The notes: a model not told the origin generated them from the letters alone. A stretch of DNA of 64,000 bases from Homarus americanus (GCF_018991925.1 NW_024722158.1:7395827-7459826); one strand, 5' to 3'. Shown: positions 11,215 through 21,830, numbered from the stretch's first letter. Made by a program: numbers and translations.

Positions 11215-11379
11215 TCTCTTGGTCTGTCTGTCTGTCTATCTGTCTGTCTCTTTCTCTGTCTCTCTGTCTCTCGCTCTGTCTCTCTTATTGACAGGCGTGT
11301 AAAGATCACAGCACTTCTCCCCCTCCTCAAATATTGACAAATATCTTCAATCTCAACGTTTGTTAATGTGGGAGTGTTT

Positions 11380-11415
<36 letters not shown>

Positions 11416-11445
11416 TGTGTGTGTGAGTGTGTGTGTGTGTCCCCA
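11215..11445. repeat. CTGT/CTCT and GT microsatellites
   Basis: CTGTCTGTCTCT words at 11220-11285 and (GT)n with GAGTGT interruptions at 11382-11440, either side of ordinary AT-rich DNA. Confidence 0.85.
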
Positions 11446-11446
11446 T

Positions 11447-11870
11447 ATCTAACCTAACCATCCCCAACCCAACCATCCCCTAAACCAACCATCCCCTAAC
11501 CCAACCCCATCCTAACTATCCCCAACCCACCATCCCAACCAACCATCCCAACCAACCATCCCCAACCAACCATCCCCAAACCAACCACCCTAACCTAACC
11601 ATCCCCGAACCTAACCATCCCTAACCTAACATCCCAACCTACCATCCCTAACCTAACCATCCCCAACCCAACCATCCCTAACCTAACCATCCCCAAACTA
11701 ACCATCTTAACCCAACCATCCCCAACCTAACCATCCCTAACCTAACCATCCCTAACCTAACCATCCCTAACCTAACCATCCCTAACCTAACCATCCCCTA
11801 ACCTAACCATCCCCTAACCTAACCATCCCCAACCTAACCACCTCTTAACCTAACCTAACCAACCACGACA
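11447..11870. repeat. Telomere-like minisatellite (AACCATCCCTAACCT)
   Basis: About 30 units of 13-15 bp mixing CCTAACC with CATCCC. Related to the CCTAA islands elsewhere but with its own unit. Confidence 0.9.
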
Positions 11871-12075
11871 CAATACATTTTTACCTTAGGAGAGAAAGTT
11901 TGAAAAAATTCTGTGTGTTGGACGATCCATCACGGGTTGACAGTGTGATAGAGATTGATGGTCACTCTCCGTCAACTCTGGAAGATCCTGTCCACCTTCA
12001 CCATACTCATCAACTGTACTATTCTGTGATGGAATGAAGGAATTATATTTTTTTTTATGGGGGGTTGAGGGAGGT

Positions 12076-12103
12076 TTGTGTGTGTGTGAGTGTGTGTGTG
12101 TGT

Positions 12104-12164
<61 letters not shown>
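12076..12164. repeat. (GT)n microsatellite
   Basis: Almost continuous GT with one GAG and one GG interruption. Confidence 0.97.
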
Positions 12165-12170
<6 letters not shown>

Positions 12171-12219
12171 TGTTTTTGTTTTTGTGCTTATTCTTGTTTG
12201 TTTTTTATCGTTGTTGTTG

Positions 12220-12730
12220 TATCTTCCTCATTCTCCTCCTCATTCTCCTCTTTCTTCTCTCCTCTCCCTCCGCCATCTAGTCATTTCCTCACTTTACTCT
12301 GACAAGGAAGGAGAGAGTGAGCAGTGAGAGAGAGAGAGGGATAGTGCTCTTATATCTCCTCCTCCATCTTCTTCCTCCTCTTCTTCATTACTCTCTCCTC
12401 CTCCTCCTCCTCCTCCTATCTCTCCCTGCACTTTCACCGCTCTCTGGTCTTCATTGCCTGTGTGCTCAAAAGAACCAATAAGTTTCTCCCTTCTTCTCCT
12501 CCTCCTCCCTCCTCTTCTTCCTCTTCCTGATCACCCTTCTCGTTCTCCTCTCCTCTTCATCATTATCTTTTTCTTTCTCCTCCTCCCCCCTCCTCTTCAT
12601 CATCATCATCGTCATCATCATTATCATTATTCCCATCCTCCTCTTACTCCACCTCCTCTCTTTCCTCCTCCTCCTTCTCATCATCATCCTTCTCTCCCTC
12701 CTCCTCCTCCTCCTTCTTCTTCTCTCTTGA
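12220..12730. repeat. Pyrimidine-rich CCT/CTT/CAT tract
   Basis: CTCCTCCTC runs, with CATCATCATC near 12595-12625 and a short GA block at 12308-12340. Low complexity on both strands. Confidence 0.8.
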
Positions 12731-12734
12731 CGAC

Positions 12735-13460
12735 GGCCAAAATATCGGGGAAGAACACAACGCCGACCGCGGGAGAGATATATAATGTAAAGTCATATCC
12801 ATGGCGGACTGTTCACATCCGCCGAACAAATACCTCAATGTATGTGATGCGCTTATGGCGATTTTTGCTGTCGCTGCTGCTGCTGCTGCTTCTCTTGCTG
12901 TTATTTTGGTTGCTGTTAATTTTTGCTGTACGTCTGGGTGAATTTATACTTGATTTTGTTGTTAAATGTAAAAAGGAAGAGTGATAAAGCCGCAGGAGTG
13001 ACGTAGATTATTTACAAATATGGCCGTCTTATTCGTTCTTATCCACAGTAGGTTGTTTTGGTGTACGTGGCGCCATCTGTCAGTTGTTAATAAATTTGAT
13101 GCTGTTTCTGCGGTTTGGGGGGACGATTTATGCTGTTTTTGGTGCTGTGACGTTGATGCTGTTAATTTAGATTCTGTTATTGTGGCTGAAAAACACCCCC
13201 AAAAAAATTACACGAAGTCAAATTTCACGATTAAAGGATTTTGGTTCAGATCTCCCTCATAACAGATACCTGATACATAAATACTGTACACAGCAGCTGT
13301 TATTGCTGTCTTTGCTGTCATTGCTGTCTTTACTGTCCCCGTCGCTGAAGAACACAGGGGGGGGGAAGGGACGGAAGACTCACTGGAGGTACATAACAGC
13401 AAGTCAGATCTATGGCGGCAATTTAGTTCAGATCCCCCGAACAAATGTTGAGAGGAACGT
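12735..13460 (+). repeat. Three diverged copies of a roughly 90-bp sequence
   Basis: Copies at about 12742-12835, 13187-13275 and 13345-13450 share GAAGAACAC at the start, ATGGCGG in two copies, and a closing block GTTCAGATCCCCCGAAC or similar followed by AAAT. Each is preceded by TGCTGT-rich DNA. The closing block forms a short GTTC/GAAC inverted repeat. This may be a decayed dispersed element; the family is unknown. Confidence 0.5.
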
Positions 13461-13464
13461 GATG

Positions 13465-13625
13465 GGAAGGTGTTTATTTGTTGTGGTGGTGGTGTTGTTG
13501 ATGGTTGTTGATGGTGGTGTTGCTGTTGTGGTGGTGGTTGTTGTTCTTGTTCGTGGTGTTGGTGTTCTTGTTATTTTTCGTGGTGGTTGTGGTGTGGGTG
13601 GTTGTGGTGTTGGTGGTGTTATTGT
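13465..13625. repeat. GGT/GTT-rich trinucleotide tract
   Basis: Runs of TGGTGGTGTTG; low complexity. Confidence 0.75.
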
Positions 13626-13757
13626 TTACTTACCATTCCTCCTTCCACCTCCTCCACCTTCCCCTCATCTCCTTTCCCTCACCCCCTCCCCCTCACCCCC
13701 CCTCACCTCCCCCGACCCTCGTGTCTGTCTGTGTGTCTGTAAGGCTGTTCAACTTAC

Positions 13758-13794
13758 CATCAAAAATTAGAGACGGTTTCGGGTGGGCATGTCT
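13758..13794 (-). CDS. Candidate 37-bp micro-exon, unrecognised
   Basis: On the minus strand a long pyrimidine tract (TTCC/TTCT repeats) ends in TTCACAG, then 37 bp, then GTAAGT after ATG, a near-consensus donor. Exactly one of the three frames is open (RHAHPKPSLIFD plus one nt); the others stop at TAA or TGA inside the 37 bp. This is one of the two best-defined splice-site pairs in the window. Length is in the range of known micro-exons. The peptide is too short to assign. Confidence 0.35.
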
Positions 13795-13799
13795 CTGTG

Positions 13800-13865
13800 A
13801 AGGAAGGAAGGAAGGAAAGAAAGAAGGAAGGAAAAGGAAAGAAAAGGAAGGAAGAAAGAAGGGTC
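13800..13865. repeat. GGAAGGAAGGAA purine tract
   Basis: GGAA-type tetranucleotide repeat; on the minus strand it supplies the pyrimidine tract of the neighbouring micro-exon candidate. Confidence 0.85.
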
Positions 13866-14035
13866 TACCGCCTCTCTACTTCAGTTCAGGAAGTTGGCCC
13901 TAATTGGAAATGTTAAGACTGAGAAGTTAGCGTGTCCGTGTGAGTGTCGGTCTGGTCACGTGAGGATAGCGATGTGGGTTTCTTCAGAGGCATCCACTAG
14001 TTCCTGAGAAGTGGGTCCAAGGCTGGGGTGGGGTG

Positions 14036-14088
14036 TTTCTTTCTGTCTGTGTCTGTCTATCTGTCTGTCTTGATGTATGTATCTGTCT

Positions 14089-14129
<41 letters not shown>

Positions 14130-14153
14130 TACCAGTCTGTCTGATATCTGGGT

Positions 14154-14223
<70 letters not shown>

Positions 14224-14239
14224 CTTCTCTCTCTTTCAG
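14036..14239. repeat. CTGT, GT and CT microsatellites
   Basis: CTGTCTGT (14043-14090), (GT)n (14096-14129) and (CT)n (14157-14217), ending TTCTCTCTCTTTCAG, a textbook-looking acceptor. Confidence 0.9.
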
Positions 14240-14501
14240 GGTCAGGGTCAGGATAATAATCAAGGGTGTCACTAAAATCCGCCTTGCTGCTGCAAATACC
14301 ATCACCTGTCACGCCTCTGTCCCATACCCGTCACGCCTCTGTCCCATCACCCGTCACGCCTCCTGTCCCATCACCCGCCACGCCTCTGTCCCATCACCCC
14401 CACGCCTCTGTCCCATCACCCGTCGCCTCCTGTCCCATCACCCCACGCCTCCTGTCCCATCCTCGTTTCTGTCTCTACCCTGTCGTCCTGATACACTTTA
14501 G
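14240..14501 (+). CDS. Possible exon start running into a minisatellite, unrecognised
   Basis: A very strong acceptor ends at 14239. The frame beginning G plus [20 protein letters not shown] stays open for 87 codons, but from 14311 it is made of a CACGCCTCTGTCCCATCACC repeat. No donor is seen. Only the first 70 bp could be genuine coding sequence. Confidence 0.13.
14311..14465. repeat. 22-bp minisatellite (CACGCCTCTGTCCCATCACC)
   Basis: Seven units of 20-23 bp with CCTCCTG and CCTCTG variants. Confidence 0.9.
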
Positions 14502-14564
14502 CTTCCCCCCTCCCCCCCGTAACCTCTCGTTTTCTCTACAGCTTTATCCGATTTCAGTCTCTCA

Positions 14565-15055
14565 ATACTGTCTGTCTGTCTTTCTGTCTGTCTGTCCGTC
14601 CTCTTTCTCTTCTTCTGTCGGTCTTTCCGTATGGCCTCTCTTCCCTTCTCTGTCTCTCTCGTTATATGAGCAGACAGACAGACAGATAAGAATATGAAGC
14701 GAGTAGGGCAGACAGACAGACAAACAGAACAGACAGACAGACAGATGGTAGTTACAGACAAACAGAGACAGACAGACAGACAGACACAGACACAGATACA
14801 GACAGACACACAGACAGACAGACGGACAGAGCAGACCAGACAAGACACACAGACAGACACAGACACAGACAGACACACACAAGACAGACACACAGACAGA
14901 CAGACAGACACAGACAGACAGACAGACAGGCAGACGGACAGACAGACAGACAGACAGACACAGACACAGACAGACACACAGACAGACACACAGACAGACA
15001 CACAGACAGACACACAGACAGACAGACAGCCAGACAGCCAGACAAGCACTCAGAT
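14565..15055. repeat. CTGT/CAGA tetranucleotide block
   Basis: CTGT runs at 14568-14600 and then about 380 bp of (CAGA)n mixed with CACA (14672-15052). The strand of the CTG-bearing motif switches near 14660. Confidence 0.93.
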
Positions 15056-15174
15056 ATGACTAAAACAAAAGGGACATCTCACCACAAAACACTATTTACT
15101 TTCTCTCACAACTTTCGTTCACGTTTCTTAATAACATCTTTTAACAATATTTACTTTTCCTTGTCCGCCTTCAA

Positions 15175-15390
15175 AAGTTTTCGTTAGTTTGTCGTTAGTT
15201 TTCGTTAGTTTTTGTTGGTTTTCGTGAGTTTTTGTTAGTTTTTGTTAGTTTTTTGTTAGTTTTCGTGAGTCTTTCGTTAGTTTTCATTAGTTTTCGTTAG
15301 TTTTCGTGAGCTTTTTGTTAGTTATTCGTTAGTTTTTTTAGCTTTTCGCTGGTTTCGTTAGTTTTCGTTAGTTTTCGTTAGTTTTCGTTC
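15175..15390. repeat. 12-bp repeat TTCGTTAGTTTT
   Basis: About 18 units of 10-13 bp with GTTAG/GTGAG variants. Confidence 0.9.
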
Positions 15391-15442
15391 ATTCTGGTTG
15401 TCATTTCTCTGTAGTAATTGACGAAATTGTTTGGTATTTTTC

Positions 15443-15498
<56 letters not shown>

Positions 15499-15567
15499 GT
15501 GTTGTGTGTGTGTGTTTATCAATGTTGTTTAATTTTCTTTGTATGTTTTCTCTTTCTGTTTATTAAT

Positions 15568-15640
<73 letters not shown>

Positions 15641-15850
15641 CTTCTCCTACTTCCTTTCCAGTTCCTCTCCATTTCGTCCTCTTATTCATCTCTCTCTCCT
15701 TCCCTCTCTTCTTCCTTGCATCTCACTTCCTTCCTACCTTCCTTTCCCCTCTCACTCCCTTCCTACCATCCTCTTTACCTCTCAGTCTCCTTCCTCTTCC
15801 CTTCCTCTCCATCCCTCTCCATCCCTCTCTTCCCTACCCAACCTCATCAT
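15443..15850. repeat. (AT)n, (CT)n and pyrimidine-rich tract
   Basis: (TA)n 15443-15493, (CT)n 15571-15633, then CCTTCCTCTCCATCC low complexity. No gene. Confidence 0.93.
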
Positions 15851-15989
15851 AATATTCACTCAATGCCATTACCACAAATGCAACAATGAATCGCAATTTG
15901 CAACATCAATTTCGAAAGTCAAACAAACGAAAAATATAATCTTCACTACAAACGTTTATACACTATTAACTTGTATTGATGTTGCATCC

Positions 15990-16312
15990 GTGTAATGATT
16001 TAGGTTAAGTTAGTCTGAGTTAGAGTGAGTTGCAAATTTGTTGAGGCATAAAATAGCAACGACATAGATTTGCTTCTGATCGGTTGTCAAAGGAGGTGGG
16101 GAAAATAAGTTCTCAAATGGTGTTGGATTCGGTTTTGGATTCGGTTTTAGGTTCGGTTTTCGGTTCGGTTAGGTTAGGTTTGGTTTGGAAAGGTTCGTTC
16201 AGGTTTTAGATTAATTTTTAGTTAGGTTAGGTCAGTTTATTTAGTTAGGTTAGGTTTTGTTCGGTTTGGTTAGGTTTGGTTAGGTTTGGTTAGGTTTGGT
16301 TAGGTTTTGGTT
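15990..16312. repeat. GGTTAGGTTTGG degenerate tract
   Basis: TTCGGTTTTAGG and GGTTTGGTTAGGT words on the G-rich strand, densest at 16135-16312. Confidence 0.75.
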
Positions 16313-16369
16313 GGCAGAACACGTAGCCGAAATAAGGAAGTGATCGTAGAAGCAGATGGTGGCGTGAGG

Positions 16370-16495
16370 ACCGTGTTGGTGACGGGAGGGAGGAGGAGGA
16401 AGGGAAGAGGGAGGAATATGAGGGGAGGAGAGGGGAAGGGAGACGAGAGAGAGGAGAGAGAAGAGAGGAGAGAAAGGGAGAGAGAGAGAGGGGGG
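16370..16495. repeat. Purine-rich GGA/GAGA tract
   Basis: Low complexity. The flanking 100 bp on each side is ordinary sequence with no recognised function. Confidence 0.7.
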
Positions 16496-16634
16496 TACCA
16501 GTCAACGTCAGAGGGTGAAACTAATGACTCAATGAAACCGACTTTGGAGATGTTTATAGACAGTGTAAACATGGCAGGTTTCAGAAGGTTCGCTCCGCCA
16601 TACACTAACCACGAGCTATTCTGCCAAATTGTGT

Positions 16635-17060
16635 TTAGGGTGAAGATATAAGGGGGAATGTTTAGGGTGAAGATATAGAATGTTAGATATAGAATGTTTG
16701 GGAAGATATAAATGTTTGGTAAGATATAGAATGTTGTAATATAAATGTTTGGGGTAAAATATAAATGTTTGGTGAAGATAATGTTTAGGGTGAAGATATA
16801 AGGGGTAATGTTTAGGGTGAAATACGAGTTGAATGTTTATGTTAAAGATGACGTTTTAAATGTTTAGTTTAGAGTAAAGAAATAGGTGGAATGTTTAGGT
16901 TTAGTTACGAGGTGAATGTTTAATGTTAAGGGGACGTTTTTAGTGTTTGAGACGAAGGCATAAATTTAATGTTTAGGTTAAAAAAAGAAACATTTAATTT
17001 CTAAGGTAAAAAACACATCATTTCTAAGTTCATAAAAAATTTGTTTAGGTTAACTGAGTA
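16635..17060. repeat. Degenerate repeat (GAATGTTTAGGGTGAAGATATA)
   Basis: AATGTTTAGG-GTGAAGATA recurs at roughly 18-30 bp, clear to 16810 and decayed afterwards. Confidence 0.8.
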
Positions 17061-17156
17061 AAGGAAATACATTTGATGTTTAGTTAAAGTAAACATTATC
17101 TCGTGTATGTGAAAGAATGACATACTACATAAAGACACCAATCAGGTATCTCTCTA

Positions 17157-18238
17157 AGCGTACCTGTGATATAGTGAACCAGGTACCAGATATAGTGAAC
17201 CAGGTACCTGTGATATAGTGAACCAGGTACCTGTGATATAGTGAACCAGGTACCTGTGATATAGTGAACCAGTACCTGTGATATAGTGAACCAGGTTGTG
17301 ATATAGTGAACCAGGTACCTGACATAGTAAACCAGGTACCTGATATAGTAGACCAGGTACCTGTGATATAGTGAACCAGGTACTGATATAGTGAACCAGG
17401 TACCTGATATAGTGAACCAGGTACCTGTGATATAGTGAACCAGGTACCTGTGATATAGTGAACCAGGTACTGATATAGTGAACCAACTGTGATATAGTGA
17501 ACCAGGTACCTGGATATATGAACCAGGTACCTGATATAGTGAACCAGGTACGATATAGTGAACCAGGTACCTGTGATATAGTGAACCAGGTACCTGATAT
17601 AGTGAACCAGGTACCTGTGATATAGTGAACCAGGTACCAGATATAGTGAACCAGGTACCTGTGATATAGTGAACCAGGTACCTGTGATATGTGAACAGGT
17701 ACCTGTGACATAGTGAACCAGGTACTGTGATATGAACCAGGTCCTGTGATATAGTGAACCAGGTACCATATAGTGAACCAAGTACTGTGATATAGTGAAC
17801 GGTACCTGTGATAGTGAACCAGGTACCTGATATAGTAACCAGGTACCTGTGATAAATGAACCGGTACCGTGATATAGTGAACCAGGTATCGATATAGTGA
17901 ACCAGGTACCTGTGATATAGTGAACCAGTACTGATATAGTGAACCAGGTACCTGATATAGTGAACCAGGTACCTGATATAAGCAAGTACCTTGATATAGT
18001 GAACCAGGTACCTGTGATATAGTGAACCAGGTACCAGATATAGTGAACCAGGTACCTGTGATATAGTGAACCAGGTACCAGATATAGTGAACCAGGTACC
18101 TGTGATATAGTGAACCAGGTACCTGTGTTATAGTGAACCAGGTACCAGATATAGTGAACCAGGTACCTGTGATATAGTGAACCAGGTACCTGTGATATAG
18201 TGAACCAGGTACCTGTGATATAGTGAACCAGGTACCAG
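17157..18238. repeat. 1.1-kb array of a 23-bp palindrome-bearing unit
   Basis: About 47 units of GTGAACCAGGTACCTGTGAT plus ATA. Each intact unit holds the perfect palindrome CAGGTACCTG. Many units lack one to six bases at varying places. The unit has no stop codon in any minus-strand frame, so a 381-codon open frame appears; it is not a gene. Confidence 0.97.
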
Positions 18239-18263
18239 GACTGAAAACATACTTCCTTATACC

Positions 18264-18306
18264 CTGTCATAAACTGTCATAAACTGTCATAAATTGTCAT
18301 AAACTC
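18264..18306. repeat. 12-bp repeat TGTCATAAACTG
   Basis: Four units immediately beyond the 23-bp array. AT-rich unremarkable DNA follows to 18520. Confidence 0.85.
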
Positions 18307-18519
18307 AAATCCTGCCGTAGACAATCACACCAAAACATGAACAGTCATTATTGATCATATGACTGTCACTCCCTGTCATAAAACGTAAGGTATTAAACCA
18401 TTTACATAAACCAGACTGAAACCAAATTTGTGGTTTTCATAGTGAGAGAGAAACTGAAGTAACTATTAACACCTGTATACTAAACTAATTAACGTCTCCT
18501 TAGATCCCACACAGGTGTA

Positions 18520-18772
18520 GATGAAGGTGTGTGAGTGTGTATGTGTCTGGTTGTGTTTGTGTATGACTGTGTATGTGTGCTTGTATATCTGTGCTTATGT
18601 GTGTATATCTGTGTGTATCTGTATGTGTGTGTGTGTGTATGTGTGTGTGAAGAGACGAACACTTGCTGATGGGTTTAATTTTCTCAAGTTAGGTGGAGCA
18701 AGACTTGTGGTCTCTAGTTTATATGATAATGTATGAAGGTTGCAAGTACACTCCTGCCGCCCTCCTTTATGC

Positions 18773-18830
<58 letters not shown>
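18520..18830. repeat. GT-rich tract and (GA)n microsatellite
   Basis: GTGTGTATGT-type DNA (18524-18650), 120 bp of mixed sequence, then (GA)n at 18775-18829. Confidence 0.9.
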
Positions 18831-18831
<1 letters not shown>

Positions 18832-18974
18832 AGTGCCCAATCCTCTACTGTGGCCGGGAACCGATCCTGTGTCCACTTGTTTGAGAGACGACTGTTCTTT
18901 TCCTTCATTGCCTTTCTTCCACTTCACCATAGACACTTAAGCGATCTGTGTATTTGGTGACGATTTTAGGATTT

Positions 18975-19090
18975 TAGGATATTTTAGTGAGGTTAAGTTA
19001 AGTTAAGTTAAGTTAAGTTAAGTTAGGTTAGGTTAAGTTAAGTTTAGTTAAGTTAGGTTAAGTTAAGCTAAGTTAACTTAAGTTAATATT
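18975..19090. repeat. GGTTAAGTTA repeat
   Basis: TTAAG pentamers with a few TTAGG; another single-base variant of the telomere motif. Confidence 0.85.
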
Positions 19091-19207
19091 TTTTTTACAT
19101 TTAAATTTAATAACTAACTACCACAAATATATTGATTAATAAAAAAAGTTAATTAATATTCTAAGCAAATCTGTTCGTAATAAGTTTGTTTACGTGTGAG
19201 TATTTCG

Positions 19208-19224
19208 CTGGTGTGTGTGTGTAT

Positions 19225-19322
<98 letters not shown>
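19208..19322. repeat. (GT)n microsatellite
   Basis: Long GT run with TTT and TAT interruptions. Confidence 0.96.
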
Positions 19323-19499
19323 TCAGTCTCTATCCTATCTAAAATTTCATCTCCCACAGGTGTTGACATTCTCGGTCCTCACTGACACTGACACACATCA
19401 TAATGTCTTCGTCTTCGTCGTCGTCAGGTGGTAGAGGCTAGTGACGACTGTACTCCTGTTGGGGGAAGTTCTCAGCTGCCATCAAGGGGGGAGAAATAG

Positions 19500-19549
19500 A
19501 TGAGCATCGTCAAGCGCACCTCCTCTTACTCTCGAGTCTCCAAAAGTAT
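19500..19549 (+). CDS. Possible first coding exon, unrecognised
   Basis: An ATG at 19500 opens MSIVKRTSSYSRVSKS and ends, two bases into the next codon, at a GTAAGT donor. The sequence is richer in C, G and CpG than its surroundings. Upstream in-frame stop TAG directly precedes the ATG, as expected for a 5' UTR. No downstream partner exon can be named. Sixteen codons with one donor is weak evidence. Confidence 0.18.
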
Positions 19550-19619
19550 GTAAGTTTTATATTTTGTAATTTCATCTTCTTTAAACCAAAACAACACCAA
19601 TAACAAAAAAAACATGAAT

Positions 19620-19710
19620 ATATTAACAACAGACATTACAGAAACAATAACACGCAGTAACAGTAACAACAACAACGGCTAACAGTAACAGGAACAGTAA
19701 CAGAAACAGC
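19620..19710. repeat. AACAGTAACAG degenerate repeat
   Basis: ACAGTAACAACAACAG words of 6 and 12 bp. Confidence 0.7.
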
Positions 19711-19824
19711 TCCACAGCACAAGGAGGCGCTCTAATAAACACAACAGCAATATCCTTAAGGGCGGCCAATCCTCCCAGCCTCACATGTTCTGTGATTATG
19801 CCTGATAAAGGGCCCCTAAAAATG

Positions 19825-20175
19825 TCATCTGAGTGGCCGCTCGAAAATGTAGTGATGCTCTCTGAGTGGCTAAGTGGAGGCTTGGTAATGCGCTCTGATT
19901 GGGTAGAGGATGTGGAAGAAGGCTAAGGACAATAAAATGCTCTCTGAGTGGAGGTGGGTGGTCTATTGCTCTCGGAGTGGCTGGCTGATAGGTTATAATG
20001 CTCGCTAAGTGGGAGATAGAAATTCTAGCGCTCTGTAAGTGGTTGATTAATAACGTTAGAATGCTCGCTGAGTAATAGATGGGAATTTTAATGCTCTGTG
20101 AGTGGTCGGTTAAAAGCTTCATAATACTCGCTGATTGGGGAGGTGTAATTCTAATGCACATTGAGCGGCCGACTG
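19825..20175 (+). repeat. GAGTGG array with 30-33-bp spacing
   Basis: Core TGCTCNCTGAGTGGC. GAGTGG or its variants (GATTGG, AAGTGG, GAGCGG) begin at 19831, 19864, 19897, 19946, 19975, 20007, 20037, 20070, 20100, 20133 and 20163: spacings 33, 33, 49, 29, 32, 30, 33, 30, 33, 30. DNA between cores is poorly conserved. Two cores read CCAATCAG on the minus strand, like the 4.8-kb array. Confidence 0.85.
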
Positions 20176-20186
20176 ATGGCTTAACA

Positions 20187-20602
20187 TAACACTCCCCTAC
20201 ACTCTCCCACACTCCCCTACACTCTCCCACACTCCTCTACACTCTCCCACACTCCCCTACACTCTCCCACACTCCCCTACACTGTCCCACACTCCCCTAC
20301 ACTCTCACACTCCCTACACTCCACGCTCCCCTACACTCTCCCACCTCCCTCTACACTCTCCCTCCCCTACACTCTCACACTCCCCCTACACTCTCCCACT
20401 CCTTTGCTCTCACACTCCTCCTACACTCTCACACTCCTCTACACTCTCCACACTCCCTACACCCTCCCACACTCCCCCTACACCCTCCCACTCCCCTACA
20501 CTCCTCCCACACTCCCCTACACTCTCCCACACTCCCCTACACTCTCCCACACTCCCCTACACTCTCCCACACTCCCCTACACTCTCCCACACTCCCCTAC
20601 AC
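20187..20602. repeat. 22-bp minisatellite (CACTCTCCCACACTCCCCTA)
   Basis: About 19 units, many with 1-3 bp deletions. Related C/T-rich remnants resume at 21190-21345 beyond the retroelement fragment. Confidence 0.93.
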
Positions 20603-20639
20603 CCTGTTTGGCAGAGGGTGGCCATATCATGACTACCTA

Positions 20640-21160
20640 GCGTGGTTTTCGTCAGTACCACTCGACAATGGATGCTCTTGTTCGGTTAGACACTACCATC
20701 TGTCGGGCATTTGCATCTCGACAGCTCGTGGCAAGTAACCTTCTTCGACACTGAGAAGGTGTATGACACTGCCTGGCGGTGCGGGATATTGCAGGTTTTA
20801 CATTCCTTTGGCCTCAGGGATCGGATGCCTTTGTTTAAACGAGCCTTCCTTAGTTACCGTACCTTCAGGGTGAGGGTAGGAACTGCCCTCTCTGCCACCC
20901 TCTCACAGGATGAAGATGTTCCTCAGGGCAGCGTCCTCAGTGTCCCCCTGTTTACTTTGGCCATCAGTGGTGTCGCCAGCTGTGTGCCCCAGCAGGTGTG
21001 TGGCAGCTGCCTCGTCCCCGTGACTGTTCAACACTTACTGGAGAGTGTCTCAGTCTGGGGGACCGCTGCCTACACCAGTGCTGGGGGAGATGGTTCTTAC
21101 TCTCTCTCTCTCTCTGCGGTGCTGGGGGAGGAGTCACGCTGCCCGAGGGTGAGAGACTAA
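20640..21160 (+). pseudogene. Decayed Jockey-like LINE reverse transcriptase fragment
   Basis: Translation gives RGFRQYHSTMDALVRLDTT in one frame (20641-20697) and then, after a frame change near 20705, FFDTEKVYDTAWR, GILQVLHSFGLR, FRVRVGT and VPQGSVLSVPLF. These match the order of conserved RT blocks in Jockey-type non-LTR retrotransposons: the stretch around the first catalytic aspartate, then the PQGS motif. The following Y-x-D-D block is destroyed; the frame there reads LVPV. The N-terminal endonuclease and the C-terminal part are absent. It sits inside C/T-rich minisatellite DNA. It encodes no functional polymerase now. The family assignment rests on motif order and is fairly secure; the exact clade is not. 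Confidence 0.85.
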
Positions 21161-21439
21161 TGTTTTTCGAGGAGGCTTACCTCCTCTCTTCCACACTCCC
21201 CCACTCCCCCACGCTACCCTAGACTCCTCCTCCTCCACGCTTCCTCATACTCCACACACACTCCCACACACCTCACACTCTCTCAGTCTCTCCTATCCCT
21301 CCCCCACACCCCATCCTCTCCCACCCTTCTCTCCCCCCTTCCACGTCAACAAGGTAAAGTATGGTCACTCCTGATACAATTATAATGAACGCTTATAAAT
21401 GAAGTCATTGTTTACATTCGATCAGCTGACCAGGACCTG

Positions 21440-21515
21440 GTAAAAAATTAACCAATAGGCGCTCTTGCTCGTGACGTTATAAGACAAATGGAGAAAGAGG
21501 AGAACCAATAGAACG
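21440..21515 (+). promoter_or_regulatory. CCAAT boxes and TGACGTTA near each other
   Basis: AACCAATAGG at about 21449 and GAACCAATAG at about 21502 flank GTGACGTTAT, which resembles a CRE half site. No gene follows, so a promoter role is only a possibility. Confidence 0.2.
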
Positions 21516-21712
21516 TCAGTATCGTGGTGTGTCTATTGACTTTCTATTTCCCGAGCTATCTTTGGGCTTTCTGGGCTGTCTGTCTATTCATCGAGTTACT
21601 TGTCTGTTACCTAAGCTGCACCTGTCTGCTGCTTTACCTGTGCGTCTCTTTGTTACGGGAGACTGTCAATCTGTCTGTGATAGGTGTGGGCTGCCTGTCT
21701 TTATATGCTACT

Positions 21713-21830
21713 ACAAGTCGAATGGATACAACGCTCGCCTCATTCTCCAAGGGTCGCTGGTTCGATCCCCCGGGTACTACTACTACTACTACAAATAATA
21801 ATAATATAAAAAAAACATCTAAAATAAAAC
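21713..21830 (+). mobile_element. tRNA-derived SINE fragment
   Basis: ATGGATACAACGCTCG resembles box A and GGTTCGATCCC matches box B of a pol III promoter, about 30 bp apart. AAGGGTCGCTGGTTCGAT is nearly the same as in the copies near 31.5 and 60.5 kb. The 3' end runs into (TAC)n and AAT-rich DNA, like a SINE tail. It is not a functional tRNA: arms do not fold. Confidence 0.6.

Noticed and set aside
17125..18270. 381-codon minus-strand ORF
   Set aside because: Pure product of a 23-bp unit with no stops in any minus frame; the frame rotates along the repeat.
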